64,000 bases of DNA from an uncultured Alphaproteobacteria bacterium (GCA_902537415.1 CACBBC010000001.1:1-64000), one strand, 5' to 3'; positions 10,270-22,016 are shown, numbered from the stretch's first letter. Translations and numbers: made by a program. Notes: generated by a model not told the origin, from the sequence alone.

Positions 10270-11550
10270 GATATCAGTACCAATATACTGAGCATTTTGC
10301 CCAATTTCTTCCTCTATACGTAAAAGTTGATTATATTTTGCCAACCTGTCACTTCTCGATAATGATCCAGTCTTTATTTGAGTGCACCCGGTAGCCACTG
10401 CTAGATCAGCTATAAATGTATCCTCTGTTTCTCCAGATCTGTGAGACATTATACAGGAATAATTATTTTCCTGAGCTAGTGAAATTGTCTCTACAGTTTC
10501 ACTTAATGTGCCTATTTGATTTGGTTTAATCAGGATTGCATTCCCTGCACGTCTTTCTATCCCCTCTCTGAGTCGGATTTTGTTGGTAACAAATAAATCA
10601 TCTCCCACCAATTGTACTTTTGGACTTAGGGCTTCAGTGAGCAGTTCCCACCCTTCCCAATCATCCTCAGCCATTCCATCTTCAATAGAGAAAATAGGAT
10701 ACATCTTGCATAGGCTCTCTAGGTTTGCTGCATTTTCGTCCGCTGATAAAGATTTATTTTCACCCACCAAGTTATATCTGTGATTTTCGTAATATTCTGT
10801 TGATGCACAATCAAGAGCTAAATAAAAATCTTTCTCTAAAATGTATCCACAAGATTTGATTGCCTTCACAATTGCATCTAGGGCTCTCTCAGTACTTTCC
10901 AAAGCTGGAGCAAAACCTCCTTCATCGCCGATATTTGTACTAAATCCATCTGTCTTTAGATTATTTTTAAGTGTTTGAAAAACTTCGCATGACATTTGTA
11001 TGGCCTTACTGAAAGTTTTTGCCCCAATGGGCATAATCATAAACTCTTGAAAATCGATGGTGTTATCCGCGTGACTGCCCCCGTTAATTATATTCATTAA
11101 AGGTACTGGGAGTTTATACTCCTTGACGGATCCTAGGTACTTAAAGAGCGACTGATTTTTTAAAATAGACGCTGCTCTAGCTGTTGCTAGAGAAACTCCC
11201 AACATGGCATTACCACCTAAATTGGACTTATTTGGTGTGCCGTCCAATTGAATTAGCATATCGTCGATTTTCTTTTGGTCTAATGGATCTTGGCCTTTTA
11301 AGTACGGAGTTATTTTTTCATTTATATTTTTAACAGCTGTTCTTACCCCCTTCCCCAAATACCTTGTTGAATTATAATCTCGCAACTCTGAGGCTTCGTG
11401 GCTGCCGGTAGAGGCCCCAGAGGGAACTGAAGCTCTACCAAAAGAACCATCTATCAGAAATACATCAACTTCAATGGTAGGGTGCCCTCTGCTATCAATT
11501 ATCTCACGTGCTATTATTCGATCAATGGTTCTTGTCAATTTTTTTTCCAT
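10261..11550 (-). CDS. eno: Enolase
   Basis: [51 protein letters not shown]. Confidence 0.97.
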   Translation of the reverse strand: MEKKLTRTIDRIIAREIIDSRGHPTIEVDVFLIDGSFGRASVPSGASTGSHEASELRDYNSTRYLGKGVRTAVKNINEKITPYLKGQDPLDQKKIDDMLIQLDGTPNKSNLGGNAMLGVSLATARAASILKNQSLFKYLGSVKEYKLPVPLMNIINGGSHADNTIDFQEFMIMPIGAKTFSKAIQMSCEVFQTLKNNLKTDGFSTNIGDEGGFAPALESTERALDAIVKAIKSCGYILEKDFYLALDCASTEYYENHRYNLVGENKSLSADENAANLESLCKMYPIFSIEDGMAEDDWEGWELLTEALSPKVQLVGDDLFVTNKIRLREGIERRAGNAILIKPNQIGTLSETVETISLAQENNYSCIMSHRSGETEDTFIADLAVATGCTQIKTGSLSRSDRLAKYNQLLRIEEEIGQNAQYIGTDILK

Positions 11551-11941
11551 ATAGTTCTAGTTTGTGTCCGATTAGCTTATAGCCTAGCTTCTTAGCTATT
11601 TTCTTTTGTATATGCTCAATTTCTTCATCAATGAACTCTATGACTTTACCAGTATCTAGATCGATTAAATGATCATGATGTTTTCTCACCGCATCTTCGA
11701 ATCTTGATCGACCGTCGTTAAATTCTAATTTTTCAAGAATACCAGCATTCTTTAAAGTTTTAACCGTCCTATACACCGTTGCTATTGATACTTTACTGTC
11801 GATTTTGTTTGCTCTTTCGAATAAAGTTTCAACATCCGGATGATCGTCAGAGTCTTCTAGCACCTTAATGATTAATCGCCTCTGCCCGGTCATTCTGATG
11901 CCAACTTTTTTACATCTTGAAGATATTGTTTCAATTATCAT
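11522..11941 (-). CDS. Fur family transcriptional regulator
   Basis: [12 protein letters not shown] helix-turn-helix and [16 protein letters not shown]; likely start at internal ATG 11941 (ORF track extends to 11980). Confidence 0.88.
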   Translation of the reverse strand: MIIETISSRCKKVGIRMTGQRRLIIKVLEDSDDHPDVETLFERANKIDSKVSIATVYRTVKTLKNAGILEKLEFNDGRSRFEDAVRKHHDHLIDLDTGKVIEFIDEEIEHIQKKIAKKLGYKLIGHKLELYGKKIDKNH

Positions 11942-12773
11942 TTTTTTTGAGCAAGTCTTTAGCATGCTCCCATATTTCATGTAATTTTTTATCCGTCAGA
12001 TGTTTATCAGATATTTTCTCAGCCTTGATTAACTTAATTGACTCACTTATTCTTTTTTTGAATTTTTTGATTGAAACATCTAAGCTTTTCTCCGGGTCTA
12101 CATCAAGTTTTCGCCCCAGATTAACAATAGAAAACAGAACATCTCCAAACTCTTCCTCTATGAAAATTTTCTTATTAGTTTCACAAGCATGCCAAAGTTC
12201 TTTCACTTCTTCGTTTATCTTGCTGAGAACCTCCGATGAATTGGTCCAATCAAAATTTAGTTGTGAGGCTTTTTTTTGAACCTTTGCGGCATGAGCCAGT
12301 GCAGGAAGTGATAGGGGCACGTCTTCAAAAAATTTCTCAGGATCTTTTGTATTATTTTTTTCCAGAGATTTAATTTTTTCCCAATTATCTTTCACTTCCT
12401 TTGTTGAAATACTGCTTCCGTCTCGTTTTTCTTTGTTGAATACATGAGGATGCCTGAAGATCATTTTATCACAAATATCTTGGACTACGTCATCAAAGGT
12501 AAAGCCATAATCTTTCTCAGCTATATGGCAATGAAACGCTATCTGAAATAAAAGATCTCCGAGCTCACTTTTTATTGCGTCCTTTTTGTTCAAAGAAATG
12601 GCGTGCTGAAGTTCGTGCGCTTCTTCGATACAATAATGTGCTATGCTTTTGTTATCTTGCTCAATATCCCAAGGGCACCCAGATATAGGATCTCTCAGTC
12701 TCTCAACTAATGACTCTAGTCTTTGTATTCCAATATTACGGTTGTAGACTTTGTCATTTTTTGGTTTATCCAT
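11931..12773 (-). CDS. mazG: Nucleoside triphosphate pyrophosphohydrolase
   Basis: CPWDIEQDNKSIAHYCIEEAHEL and EELGDLLFQIAFH-like motif, duplicated MazG domain; likely start MDKPKN at 12773. Confidence 0.93.
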   Translation of the reverse strand: MDKPKNDKVYNRNIGIQRLESLVERLRDPISGCPWDIEQDNKSIAHYCIEEAHELQHAISLNKKDAIKSELGDLLFQIAFHCHIAEKDYGFTFDDVVQDICDKMIFRHPHVFNKEKRDGSSISTKEVKDNWEKIKSLEKNNTKDPEKFFEDVPLSLPALAHAAKVQKKASQLNFDWTNSSEVLSKINEEVKELWHACETNKKIFIEEEFGDVLFSIVNLGRKLDVDPEKSLDVSIKKFKKRISESIKLIKAEKISDKHLTDKKLHEIWEHAKDLLKKNDN

Positions 12774-12793
12774 GAAAATATTTATCCTGTTAT

Positions 12794-13294
12794 CTACCCT
12801 TCGCCTTTGTAAGGGGCCACATACTGTAGGGCCATGTCCCATGGGAAAAATATCCACGTATCTTGACTGACTTCTGTTATGAAAGTGTCTAGCGAATCTT
12901 TGCCCAATGGTTTAGCATATACGGCTGCGTAGTGTGCTTTTGGATATAAGCTTCTTATGGTGTAAAAGGTTTTTCCCGTATCGACCAAGTCATCAACAAT
13001 AAGTATTCCATCTCCGTTCCCTATATAAACTTCTGCAGGGCTCTTTAGAATTTTAGCTTCAGACTGCACTTGATGGTCATAAGATTTAACGCTAATTGTT
13101 TCCACAACTCTTAAGTCCAGCTCTCTCGCTACAACCATTGCAGGAACCATACCGCCCCTTGTAACAGCTACTACAGCTTTCCAACTACCCTTTTGAGGAG
13201 ATATTTTCTCCAAGCGCCACGCAAGCGCCCTTGAGTCTCTATGGATTTGCTCCCAAGATATATGAAATCCTTTTTCGTGAGGTAACGTTTCCAT
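12794..13294 (-). CDS. gpt: Xanthine phosphoribosyltransferase
   Basis: PRPP motif [23 protein letters not shown]. Confidence 0.9.
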   Translation of the reverse strand: METLPHEKGFHISWEQIHRDSRALAWRLEKISPQKGSWKAVVAVTRGGMVPAMVVARELDLRVVETISVKSYDHQVQSEAKILKSPAEVYIGNGDGILIVDDLVDTGKTFYTIRSLYPKAHYAAVYAKPLGKDSLDTFITEVSQDTWIFFPWDMALQYVAPYKGEG

Positions 13295-13299
13295 ATTTT

Positions 13300-14115
13300 T
13301 TACTCTTTTCTGCCGGTAACCACATCTATATCAGGGGCATCTTCCGCCTTCATTCCCACGATATTATATCCGGCATCGACATGCAAATTTTCACCAGTAA
13401 TTCCAGAAGATAGGTCCGATAAAAGAAAAAGCGAAGCGTTCCCCACTTCATCTTGAGTAACATTTCGCCTCAAAGGCGAATTTAATTCATTCCATTTCAT
13501 AATATATCTAAAGTCCCCGATTCCAGAAGCAGCTAATGTCTTTACTGTCCCAGCACTTATCGCGTTTACTCTAATATTTTTTTTACCTAAATCCATCGCC
13601 ATATATCGTACGGATGCTTCTAATGCTGCTTTTGCAACACCCATAACGTTATAATGAGGTAACACTTTCTCAGAGCCGTAGTAGGTCAATGTTATTATTG
13701 AGCCTCCCTGTGTCATTATTTTTTCTGCCTCCTGAGTAACGGCAGTAAAAGAGTATACAGAAATGTCCATTGTGGATAAGAAATTCTGTTTTGACGTATC
13801 TACATATCTTCCTCTCAATTCATTCTTATCTGAAAAACCAATAGCGTGAACCAGGAAGTCGATATCGTTCCATTCATCTTTAATTTTTGCGAACGTTTCT
13901 TTTATCGCGCTCTGATCCGCGACATCACACTCTAAGATGAAACTAGACCCAACACTTTCGGCTAATGGTATTATTCTCTTTTTTAGAGCATCACCTTGAT
14001 AGGTGAAAGCTAATTTTGCCCCCTGGGAGCTGCATGATTTTGCTATACCCCATGCAATCGACCTCTCATTTGCTACGCCCATTATCAAGCCTTTTTTACC
14101 AGATAGCAGACCCAT
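13300..14115 (-). CDS. fabI: Enoyl-[acyl-carrier-protein] reductase (NADH)
   Basis: [52 protein letters not shown]. Confidence 0.95.
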   Translation of the reverse strand: MGLLSGKKGLIMGVANERSIAWGIAKSCSSQGAKLAFTYQGDALKKRIIPLAESVGSSFILECDVADQSAIKETFAKIKDEWNDIDFLVHAIGFSDKNELRGRYVDTSKQNFLSTMDISVYSFTAVTQEAEKIMTQGGSIITLTYYGSEKVLPHYNVMGVAKAALEASVRYMAMDLGKKNIRVNAISAGTVKTLAASGIGDFRYIMKWNELNSPLRRNVTQDEVGNASLFLLSDLSSGITGENLHVDAGYNIVGMKAEDAPDIDVVTGRKE

Positions 14116-14214
14116 TTGTTAAATCTCCCTGTGAATCTATTGAAATAAAATTATATAAAGGATAGTGATTTTTTTTTTAAATGCCATAACTGAGATAAAA
14201 AAATTGGGAATAAA

Positions 14215-14826
14215 ATGGAAAGTACGTTTGATGAAAAGTTATTTGCGGGGGAGGAACCTTTTAGGATCTTCCGTAGATGGTTAGAAGAAGCAAGAGAGAC
14301 AGAGATTAATGACCCTGATGCGATTGCGTTAGCTACTGTTGATAAGGAAGGCTTGCCTAACGTGAGAATGGTCTTGCTGCGAATCATTGAGGAAGATGCT
14401 TTTGTTTTTTTCACTAATTACGGTTCGAAAAAAGCGCAAGAAGCTTTGTTAACTAATAAAGTAGCGTTCAATATACATTGGAAGTCATTAAGAAGGCAGA
14501 TAAGAGTTAGAGGTTATGTTGAGAAAGAAGATGGAATAACTGCAGATAAATATTTTTCTGAGAGAGAGGTTGGTTCTCAAACTGCGGCTTGGGCCTCTAA
14601 ACAGAGCGAGACATTAAATGATAGACAGGAGCTCATAGAAAGATGGCAATCTTATAAAGATCAATTTGGGACAAATGTAGGAAGGCCAGATTTTTGGGGA
14701 GGTATACGCATTAAACCAATTCAAATTGAATTTTGGGCTGATGGACAATATAGACTGCATGATAGGTTTCTTTGGGAAAGAGAGCTAGGAGAAAAGTCTT
14801 GGAGTGTTCGTAGGTTGTATCCTTAA
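14215..14826 (+). CDS. pdxH: Pyridoxamine 5'-phosphate oxidase
   Basis: NVRMVLLRIIEEDAFVFFTNYGSKKAQE; C-terminal FLWERELGEKSWSVRRLYP. Confidence 0.95.
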   Translation: MESTFDEKLFAGEEPFRIFRRWLEEARETEINDPDAIALATVDKEGLPNVRMVLLRIIEEDAFVFFTNYGSKKAQEALLTNKVAFNIHWKSLRRQIRVRGYVEKEDGITADKYFSEREVGSQTAAWASKQSETLNDRQELIERWQSYKDQFGTNVGRPDFWGGIRIKPIQIEFWADGQYRLHDRFLWERELGEKSWSVRRLYP

Positions 14827-14898
14827 TTCTTTTACTGTTTTTTTTTAAAATTTTGTTATACTCTGTTCTGAGTGTGCTTGTAGCGTAGGAGTGGTTGA

Positions 14899-15399
14899 TT
14901 GAGTGTTAAATTGAAGGGAACAGTTAAGTGGTTTGACACTACGAAGGGTTTTGGATTTCTGCTTGCTGATGATGGTAACGGCGACGTCCTTCTGCATGCT
15001 AATGTACTTAGAAATTTTGGAAGAGGGTCGGTCGTTGAAGGTTCATTAGTAGAGTTTGAAGTTCAGGATACCGACAAGGGTAGACAGGTATCAATCATTC
15101 ATAGCTTGAATGTTCCTAATGAGACTAGTGAGGGTTTAGAAGAGAGTGAGGAGTTTGGTATACCAGATGTGTCTGGAGTTGAAATGGTACCAGCGCGTGT
15201 TAAATGGTTTGATAAATCAAAGGGGTTCGGCTTCGCAAATGTTTATAAGTCGCATGAAGACATCTTTCTCCACATGGAGATCCTTAGGCATTTCGGTTTT
15301 TCTGATTTGCAAGCCGGAGAAGCGGTGGTACTGCAAGTAGTTGACGGCCCAAGAGGAAAAATGGCCGGAGCTGTACACTCTTGGGATAATATTTCTTGA
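14899..15399 (+). CDS. Tandem cold-shock domain protein (TTG start)
   Basis: Two CSD copies: GTVKWFDTTKGFGFL and ARVKWFDKSKGFGFANV. Confidence 0.9.
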   Translation: MSVKLKGTVKWFDTTKGFGFLLADDGNGDVLLHANVLRNFGRGSVVEGSLVEFEVQDTDKGRQVSIIHSLNVPNETSEGLEESEEFGIPDVSGVEMVPARVKWFDKSKGFGFANVYKSHEDIFLHMEILRHFGFSDLQAGEAVVLQVVDGPRGKMAGAVHSWDNIS

Positions 15400-15459
15400 A
15401 AGATAGCTATTTTTGGTCCAACAATGGTGCACGCAGTTAGCGTGTTTTCCGATGATTCG

Positions 15460-15536
15460 CGGGGCGTGGCGCAGCCTGGTAGCGCGACGGTTTTGGGTAC
15501 CGTAGGTCGTGAGTTCGAATCTCGCCGCCCCGACCA
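15460..15536 (+). tRNA. tRNA-Pro (UGG)
   Basis: Acceptor CGGGGCG/CGCCCCG, anticodon arm ACGGT-TTTGGGT-ACCGT with TGG anticodon, GTTCGAATC T-loop, encoded CCA. Confidence 0.96.
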
Positions 15537-15610
15537 CATCCAATGGTGAGAGCAAGTTGATACTTGGCTATAGTCCAGAAAAAACCAACAGCCATTCCCC
15601 AAGAATTGGT

Positions 15611-15799
15611 GTCAACAAAAAAATTTTTCTTTTTTTAAAAAATTTTTGTTGACCAGGGGGTGCTTTATCGCGCAAGTTGTATGTCAGGCGTAAAAAACAT
15701 CAAGATGTAGTATGCGAGATAACAACACGACAGTTGTTTCAGAGTTGCTTTGTTGTTTGGTCAAATAACCATTGTAGAAAAAAATTGGGGACGAGCATA
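15611..15799 (+). promoter_or_regulatory. Structured leader upstream of nrdJ, candidate cis-regulatory RNA
   Basis: Hairpin GTCAACAAAAA/TTTTTGTTGAC (15611-15621/15643-15653); long-range helix TTGACCA/TGGTCAA (15649-15655/15758-15764); inner helix TTATC-G-CGC/GCG-A-GATAA (15665-15673/15714-15722); small hairpins inside. Confidence 0.55.
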
Positions 15800-18700
15800 A
15801 TGAAATTCGAACGAAAAAACACTATTGAAGGCAGAGAAATCTACGAGAACATGGACTTCAAAACGACTGATTCAGAAATCAGAAATCCTGATGGTTCAAT
15901 TGTGTTTAGTGCACAGAATATTGAAATTCCAGATGCTTGGAGTCAAGTTGCCGCTGACGTGTTAGCACAAAAATATTTCAGAAAAGCAGGTGTGCCAAAA
16001 ATACTGAAGAAAGTACATGAGGAAGGAGTGCCGATTTTTCTTCAACGGAGCATCGAGGATACAGGTGCGTTGGAGAAATTAGACCCCGACCAAAGATATT
16101 CTAGTGAAACGACAGCTAGACAGGTTTTCGATCGCTTGGCAGGCGCTTGGGCATATTGGGGCTGGAAGGGAAACTATTTTGACAGTGAAAGAGATGCAAG
16201 AATTTATTATGATGAGATGAGGTATATCCTTGCCAATCAAATGGGAGCACCTAACTCTCCTCAGTGGTTTAACACTGGGTTGCATTGGGCCTATGGGATT
16301 GATGGCCCTAGTCAGGGCCATTTTTATGTTGATTATAAGACACACAAATTAACAATGTCCAAATCTGCATATGAGCACCCCCAGCCCCACGCTTGTTTTA
16401 TTCAGTCAATCCAAGACGACTTGGTGAACGAAGGCGGAATAATGGATCTTTGGAAAAGAGAGGCAAGACTATTTAAGTATGGCTCAGGAACGGGAACGAA
16501 CTTCTCGACATTGAGGGGGAGCGCCGAAGGTTTAACAGGCGGTGGAAAGTCCTCAGGACTGATGTCTTTTTTAAAAATAGGTGACCGATCTGCAGGCGCG
16601 ATAAAATCGGGGGGAACCACAAGGCGAGCCGCAAAAATGGTAATATGCGATGTAGATCACCCTGATATTGAGGAATTTATAAACTGGAAAGTAATCGAAG
16701 AGCAAAAAGTGGCTGCGTTGGTTGCAGGGTCAAAGTTACACGAAAAAATGCTTAATAAGATCTTTGCAGCAGTAGACTCTGAAGGCGTCGATAAAAAAAA
16801 CAGCACAAACCCGAAGTTAAACAAGGAGCTAAAAAAGGCAATTAGAGAAGCACGTCAAAGTATGATACCCGATACTTACATAAACAGGATATTGGAATAT
16901 GCAAGACAAGGATATAAAGAGATATCTTTTCCAACCTATGACACCGATTGGGACTCTGAAGCATATTTGACTGTATCTGGCCAAAACTCAAATAACTCAG
17001 TGAGAGTGACAGACAGATTTTTAAAAGCTGTAAAAGAAAATAAAGATTGGGAACTTTTAAAAAGAACAGATGGTAAAGCTCTTAAAAAGGTCAAAGCACG
17101 AGAACTGTGGGATCAGATATCACACGCAGCGTGGTCCTGTGCGGACCCGGGTATCCAATATCACGATACCATAAATGCATGGCATACTTGCCCAGAAGAT
17201 GGAAATATACGCGCCTCCAATCCATGTTCTGAATATATGTTTCTTGATGATACTGCCTGTAATTTGGCGTCAATTAATCTTCTTAAGTATTTAAAAGAGG
17301 GAAGATTTGATCATGACAGTTTTATGCATTCAGTAGAACTATGGACTCTGAGTTTAGAGATTTCCGTCATGATGGCACAATTTCCCAGCAAGGAGATAGC
17401 AGAGGGATCCTTTGATTATAGAACGCTTGGATTAGGCTATGCTAATCTTGGGGGGTTACTCATGAATATGGGTCTATCATATGACAGTAAAGAGGGCAGG
17501 GCTATCTGCGGAGCAATAACGGCTTTAATGACAGGCACCTCTTATAAAACATCAGCAAAACTTGCTGGAGAGGTCGGATCGTTCAAAAGATTCACAAAAA
17601 ATAAAAAACATATGCTGAGAGTTATAAAAAATCATAAGAGGGCAGCGTTTGGCAAGGATAGCGGCTACGATAAGGTGAACGTCAATCCGGTGCCTCTAGA
17701 TACAAAGAACTGCCCGGACCCAAGTCTCGTTGCTGTTGCTCAAGATGAGTGGACACAAGCATTGTCTCTTGGAGAAAAGTTTGGGTTTAGAAATGCTCAG
17801 GTTTCTGTGATTGCGCCTACTGGAACGATCGGTCTAATAATGGATTGTGATACAACAGGAATTGAGCCTGACTTTGCGCTAGTCAAGTTCAAGAAGCTCG
17901 CAGGAGGCGGATATTTCAAAATAATAAACCAATCGGTTCCCAGCGCGCTAAAAGTACTGGGGTACGACCAGGAAAAAATCGACTCAATAGTCAATTATGC
18001 TGTAGGCAATGGCACTTTAGAAAACTGCCCAAAAATAAACTCGACCTCCTTATTAGGACACGGGTTCTCCTCGAAAGAAATTGAAAAAATTGAAAAAGCT
18101 CTGCCAACTGCTTTTGATATTAAGTTTGTTTTCAATCAATGGACATTGGGGCAAGAGTTTTGCCGAGATACGCTAGGAGTGCCGATGGACAAACTTAATG
18201 ACCCAAGCTTTAGTTTGCTAGCACACCTAGGCTTTAGTAACGAAGATATATCTCAGGCAAATGATTATGTTTGTGGAACAATGACTTTAGAGGGCGCTCC
18301 ATTCCTAGACGAAGCACACCTGCCAGTTTTTGATTGTGCCAACCCTTGTGGAAAGAAAGGGAAACGATATCTTTCAGTGGAGAGCCATATTTATATGATG
18401 GCTGCTGCGCAATCATTCATTTCTGGGGCTATTTCAAAAACAATAAATATGCCCGGCAATTCATCTATTAAGGATTGTAAGGATGCATACGAATTAAGCT
18501 GGTCGCTAGGCGTTAAGGCCAACGCTCTTTACAGAGATGGTTCAAAGCTTTCTCAACCTCTATCATCAGCATTAATTGACGATGAAGCTGATGAGTTAGA
18601 AGAAAATCTGAACCAAGAAGCTAGCGCTCAAAAAGTGTTGGAACAGATTGTTTATAAAGAAATAGTAAAAGGGCGGTCAAAGCTTCCTGAGAGACGGAAG

Positions 18701-19393
18701 GGTTATACACAAAAAGCAGTTGTAGGAGGACATAAAGTTTATCTTCGTACAGGCGAATATGGTGATGGGAAGCTGGGGGAGATATTCATAGACATGCATA
18801 AAGAGGGTGCTGCTTTTCGAGCTATGATGAACAACTTCGCTATCGCAGTCTCAGTGGGGTTACAATACGGTGTACCCCTTGATGAGTTTGTGGAGGCTTT
18901 TACGTTCACTAGATTTGAACCTGCTGGGCTTGTGCAAGGTAATGACACAATTAGAAATGCCACTTCAATTTTGGATTATATTTTTAGAGAGTTAGCTATA
19001 TCTTACTTAGATAGAACAGATTTGGCTCATTCCATACCTGAAGATAACCTCGACACTTTAGGCGAAAAAGTAGAGGCTGGTAGAGCCATTAAAAACGATG
19101 GCATAGGGAAAGCAGAGGGTTCTCTCGAAATGATTAAAGAGCTTTCCAGCTCTGGATATCTAAGAAAAAGATATCCAACAGTGAGAGATAAACCTCAAGA
19201 GAAAGCGGTAACCACAGGCAATTTAACAGGTGCTAATGTAAAAGGATCTCTACAAGTTTCAGATCAAATAACGAAAGCAAAGATGCAAGGATATGAAGGC
19301 GACCCCTGCAATGAATGTGGTAATTTCACGTTGGTGAGAAATGGAACTTGTTTGAAATGCAACACGTGCGGGAGTACCTCTGGCTGCAGCTAA
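15800..19393 (+). CDS. nrdJ: Adenosylcobalamin-dependent (class II) ribonucleoside-diphosphate reductase
   Basis: [32 protein letters not shown]-terminal Cys-rich [28 protein letters not shown]; natural start ATG 15800 (track ORF extends upstream into leader). Confidence 0.95.
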   Translation: MKFERKNTIEGREIYENMDFKTTDSEIRNPDGSIVFSAQNIEIPDAWSQVAADVLAQKYFRKAGVPKILKKVHEEGVPIFLQRSIEDTGALEKLDPDQRYSSETTARQVFDRLAGAWAYWGWKGNYFDSERDARIYYDEMRYILANQMGAPNSPQWFNTGLHWAYGIDGPSQGHFYVDYKTHKLTMSKSAYEHPQPHACFIQSIQDDLVNEGGIMDLWKREARLFKYGSGTGTNFSTLRGSAEGLTGGGKSSGLMSFLKIGDRSAGAIKSGGTTRRAAKMVICDVDHPDIEEFINWKVIEEQKVAALVAGSKLHEKMLNKIFAAVDSEGVDKKNSTNPKLNKELKKAIREARQSMIPDTYINRILEYARQGYKEISFPTYDTDWDSEAYLTVSGQNSNNSVRVTDRFLKAVKENKDWELLKRTDGKALKKVKARELWDQISHAAWSCADPGIQYHDTINAWHTCPEDGNIRASNPCSEYMFLDDTACNLASINLLKYLKEGRFDHDSFMHSVELWTLSLEISVMMAQFPSKEIAEGSFDYRTLGLGYANLGGLLMNMGLSYDSKEGRAICGAITALMTGTSYKTSAKLAGEVGSFKRFTKNKKHMLRVIKNHKRAAFGKDSGYDKVNVNPVPLDTKNCPDPSLVAVAQDEWTQALSLGEKFGFRNAQVSVIAPTGTIGLIMDCDTTGIEPDFALVKFKKLAGGGYFKIINQSVPSALKVLGYDQEKIDSIVNYAVGNGTLENCPKINSTSLLGHGFSSKEIEKIEKALPTAFDIKFVFNQWTLGQEFCRDTLGVPMDKLNDPSFSLLAHLGFSNEDISQANDYVCGTMTLEGAPFLDEAHLPVFDCANPCGKKGKRYLSVESHIYMMAAAQSFISGAISKTINMPGNSSIKDCKDAYELSWSLGVKANALYRDGSKLSQPLSSALIDDEADELEENLNQEASAQKVLEQIVYKEIVKGRSKLPERRKGYTQKAVVGGHKVYLRTGEYGDGKLGEIFIDMHKEGAAFRAMMNNFAIAVSVGLQYGVPLDEFVEAFTFTRFEPAGLVQGNDTIRNATSILDYIFRELAISYLDRTDLAHSIPEDNLDTLGEKVEAGRAIKNDGIGKAEGSLEMIKELSSSGYLRKRYPTVRDKPQEKAVTTGNLTGANVKGSLQVSDQITKAKMQGYEGDPCNECGNFTLVRNGTCLKCNTCGSTSGCS

Positions 19394-19398
19394 AAACG

Positions 19399-19965
19399 TT
19401 AGCTAGAATTGTCGCCCCTAAGTAATGCAACAATTCCTGTTCTGGCTATTTCTTTAAGACCCAAAGGAGCCATTAGCTCTGCAAATGCATCTATCTTCTC
19501 TGAAGTACCCGTGAGTTCGAACGTAAAGCTTTTCAAAGTGCTGTCAACGACTTTTGCCCTAAACACATCTGCAAGCCTCAAAGACTCTACTCGCTGATTG
19601 CCATTCGCAACAACCTTGAATATTGCAAGCTCTCGTTGAACAGCCTTACCTTTAAGAGTGAGATCTATTACCTCGTGAACAGGAACCATTCTGTTGAGTT
19701 GTGCCTTAATTTGGTTTATTACTTTTGGAGTTCCAGTTGTAACTATCGTAATTCTGGACCTATGTCCATCGGGATCCACCTCCGCAACTGTTAAGCTGTC
19801 AATGTTATAACCTCTGCCAGAAAATAAGCCAATAACCCTTGCTAAAACACCAGATTCGTTATCAACAATAATAGAAAGAGTATGTGCAGCTTCATAGTCA
19901 AGATTAGGATCCCTGAGATTGTAAGCGCTTTGTTTATTTACCCCTTTTTTCAATTTTAAAGACAT
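19399..19965 (-). CDS. ilvH: Acetolactate synthase small subunit
   Basis: HTLSIIVDNESGVLARVIGLFSGRGYNIDSLTV ACT domain. Confidence 0.95.
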   Translation of the reverse strand: MSLKLKKGVNKQSAYNLRDPNLDYEAAHTLSIIVDNESGVLARVIGLFSGRGYNIDSLTVAEVDPDGHRSRITIVTTGTPKVINQIKAQLNRMVPVHEVIDLTLKGKAVQRELAIFKVVANGNQRVESLRLADVFRAKVVDSTLKSFTFELTGTSEKIDAFAELMAPLGLKEIARTGIVALLRGDNSS

Positions 19966-19988
19966 TTTCCAAGCTCTTTCCGTATTAG

Positions 19989-21749
19989 TTAGACCAATAC
20001 AGCACCATCATCTGAGATACTGTTTTCTTCCGTTTGTTCCCCAAGAATCATTTCGTTATGGGCTTTACCAGATGGGATCATAGGAAAACAATTTTCATGT
20101 TTTTCGACCAAGCAATCAAATATTACTGGGCCAGGATAGTCAATCATTTCTCTGATATTATCATCTAGCATAGCAGGGTCTTCACATCTTATGCCTTTTA
20201 TCCCATATGCCTCTGCTAGCTTTACGAAATCAGGTAAAGCATCAGACCAGCTGTGAGAATACCGTTCTCCGTGTAATAATTCCTGCCATTGTCTTACCAT
20301 GCCTAGTCTCTCATTATTTAAAATAAACTGCTTTACAGGTAATCGGTATTGTACTGCGGTCCCTAACTCTTGCATGTTCATTAGCCAGCTCGCCTCTCCA
20401 GCGACATTGATTACAAGAGAGTTTGGGTGGGCGATTTGAATACCAATGGATGCTGGAAAACCATACCCCATTGTTCCTAATCCTCCGGACGTCATCCATC
20501 TATTAGGTTCTTCAAATCCCATAAATTGTGCAGCCCACATTTGGTGTTGACCAACCTCAGTCGATACAAATCTATTGTAAGACTTAGTCAGTTCCTCTAA
20601 TCTTTGAACAGCATATTGAGGCTTAATAACACTGGAAGAATTTTCATAGCCAAGTGATTGCACCGCTTTCCAACTTTCTATGGATTTCCACCAAGCGCTT
20701 AATTTTTTCTTATTTACTTTAGAACCTCTTTCTTTCCACCTAGCTATTAGCACGCTTAGTATCTGCGAAACATCCCCAATTAAAGGCGCATCTACAGTTA
20801 TGTTTTTATTTATCGAAGAAGGGTCAATGTCCAAGTGAACCTTATAAGAGTTCGGACTAAAAGCGTCAATTCGTCCTGTTATCCGGTCATCGAAACGAGC
20901 GCCAATACAAAGCATAAAGTCACAGTCGTGCATACACATATTGGCTTCATAAGTCCCATGCATACCTAACATTCCTAACCAGTTTTTCCCTGAAGCAGGA
21001 TAACTCCCAAGCCCCATTAGAGTAGATGTTATTGGGAAATTAGTACCAGCGACCAAATTCCTGAGTGAGTTTACTGCAGATTGACCAGAATTAATAACGC
21101 CGCCTCCACTGTAAATTATAGGTCTCTCTGCTCGTTCTAATCTACTTATTGCTTCATCCAACAAATTGAGATCAATCGAGGACTCTTTTTTAATAAATTT
21201 CTTTTTAATTTCGTTTTTCTTAGTGTAGCAACCAGAAGCAAACTGAACATCTTTTGGAACATCTACCAAAACGGGCCCAGGCCTACCACTACCAGCAACT
21301 TCAAAGGCTTTGTGTATCGTTTCAGCTAGCTTGTTTGTGTCTTTTACAAGCCAATTATGTTTCGTACAGGGTCTAGTGATACCCACGGTATCCGCTTCCT
21401 GAAAGGCGTCATTTCCTATCATAAAAGTAGGCACTTGACCACTTATAACTACTATTGGGACACTGTCCATTAATGCATCTGTAAGCCCCGTGACTGAGTT
21501 TGTTGCGCCAGGTCCAGAGGTGACGAAAACTACACCAATTTTTCCAGTAGATCTTGCATATCCTTCAGCAGCATGAGTAGCGGCTTGCTCGTGTCGAACA
21601 AGAATATGTTTGATTTTCTTTTGCTGAAATAGTTCGTCATAAATTGGCAGAATCGCCCCCCCAGGATACCCAAAGACTGTATCCACACCCTGATCAATCA
21701 AAGCTTTTATCACTATCTCTGCACCAGTAATTTTATTTGCCTGTGTCAT
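19989..21749 (-). CDS. ilvB: Acetolactate synthase large subunit
   Basis: VFGYPGGAILPIYDEL, VRHEQAATHAAEGYARSTGK, ThPP-binding GEASWLMNMQELGTAVQY. Confidence 0.95.
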   Translation of the reverse strand: MTQANKITGAEIVIKALIDQGVDTVFGYPGGAILPIYDELFQQKKIKHILVRHEQAATHAAEGYARSTGKIGVVFVTSGPGATNSVTGLTDALMDSVPIVVISGQVPTFMIGNDAFQEADTVGITRPCTKHNWLVKDTNKLAETIHKAFEVAGSGRPGPVLVDVPKDVQFASGCYTKKNEIKKKFIKKESSIDLNLLDEAISRLERAERPIIYSGGGVINSGQSAVNSLRNLVAGTNFPITSTLMGLGSYPASGKNWLGMLGMHGTYEANMCMHDCDFMLCIGARFDDRITGRIDAFSPNSYKVHLDIDPSSINKNITVDAPLIGDVSQILSVLIARWKERGSKVNKKKLSAWWKSIESWKAVQSLGYENSSSVIKPQYAVQRLEELTKSYNRFVSTEVGQHQMWAAQFMGFEEPNRWMTSGGLGTMGYGFPASIGIQIAHPNSLVINVAGEASWLMNMQELGTAVQYRLPVKQFILNNERLGMVRQWQELLHGERYSHSWSDALPDFVKLAEAYGIKGIRCEDPAMLDDNIREMIDYPGPVIFDCLVEKHENCFPMIPSGKAHNEMILGEQTEENSISDDGAVLV

Positions 21750-22016
21750 ATTAAAGTCTCTTTGATTAAAAAACGTTGTTTAGACTATGACTGTAAGGCA
21801 ATCGTTCTTTTTTTTAAAGAGTTTATTTAAATTTTGATTTTGAGCCTATCTAAAGTACGAAAGTACTACTGCCTTGCTTAAAGGTTGTAAAGGGTGGGTT
21901 TTAATGTGTTTGAATTTTATATTTTTTATGTGCTTGATATTGACAAGTAACTAGGCTATATAAGGAGGTTATTTATGTAGTTGAATAGTATTTAAATAAA
22001 CTTAGTTGGAGGAAAT

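Noticed and set aside
15217-15602. Minus-strand ORFs (112 and 119 aa) over the cold-shock gene end and tRNA-Pro
   Set aside because: They are antisense to a clear CSD protein and a functional tRNA; the peptide 'GRRDSNSRPT' is the usual spurious translation of an antisense tRNA.
15677-15799. N-terminal 41-residue extension of the nrdJ ORF in the track
   Set aside because: The extension [19 protein letters not shown]... does not look like NrdJ, starts at a non-ATG codon, and overlaps the structured leader; ATG 15800 is preferred.
16079-18963. Minus-strand ORFs within nrdJ
   Set aside because: Antisense to conserved NrdJ coding sequence, no recognisable domains.
21854-21867. Hairpin AGTAC-GAAA-GTACT in the ilvB/TRAP divergent intergenic region
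   Set aside because: Only 5 bp with GNRA-like loop and no leader peptide or terminator linked to it; too weak to call an attenuator.
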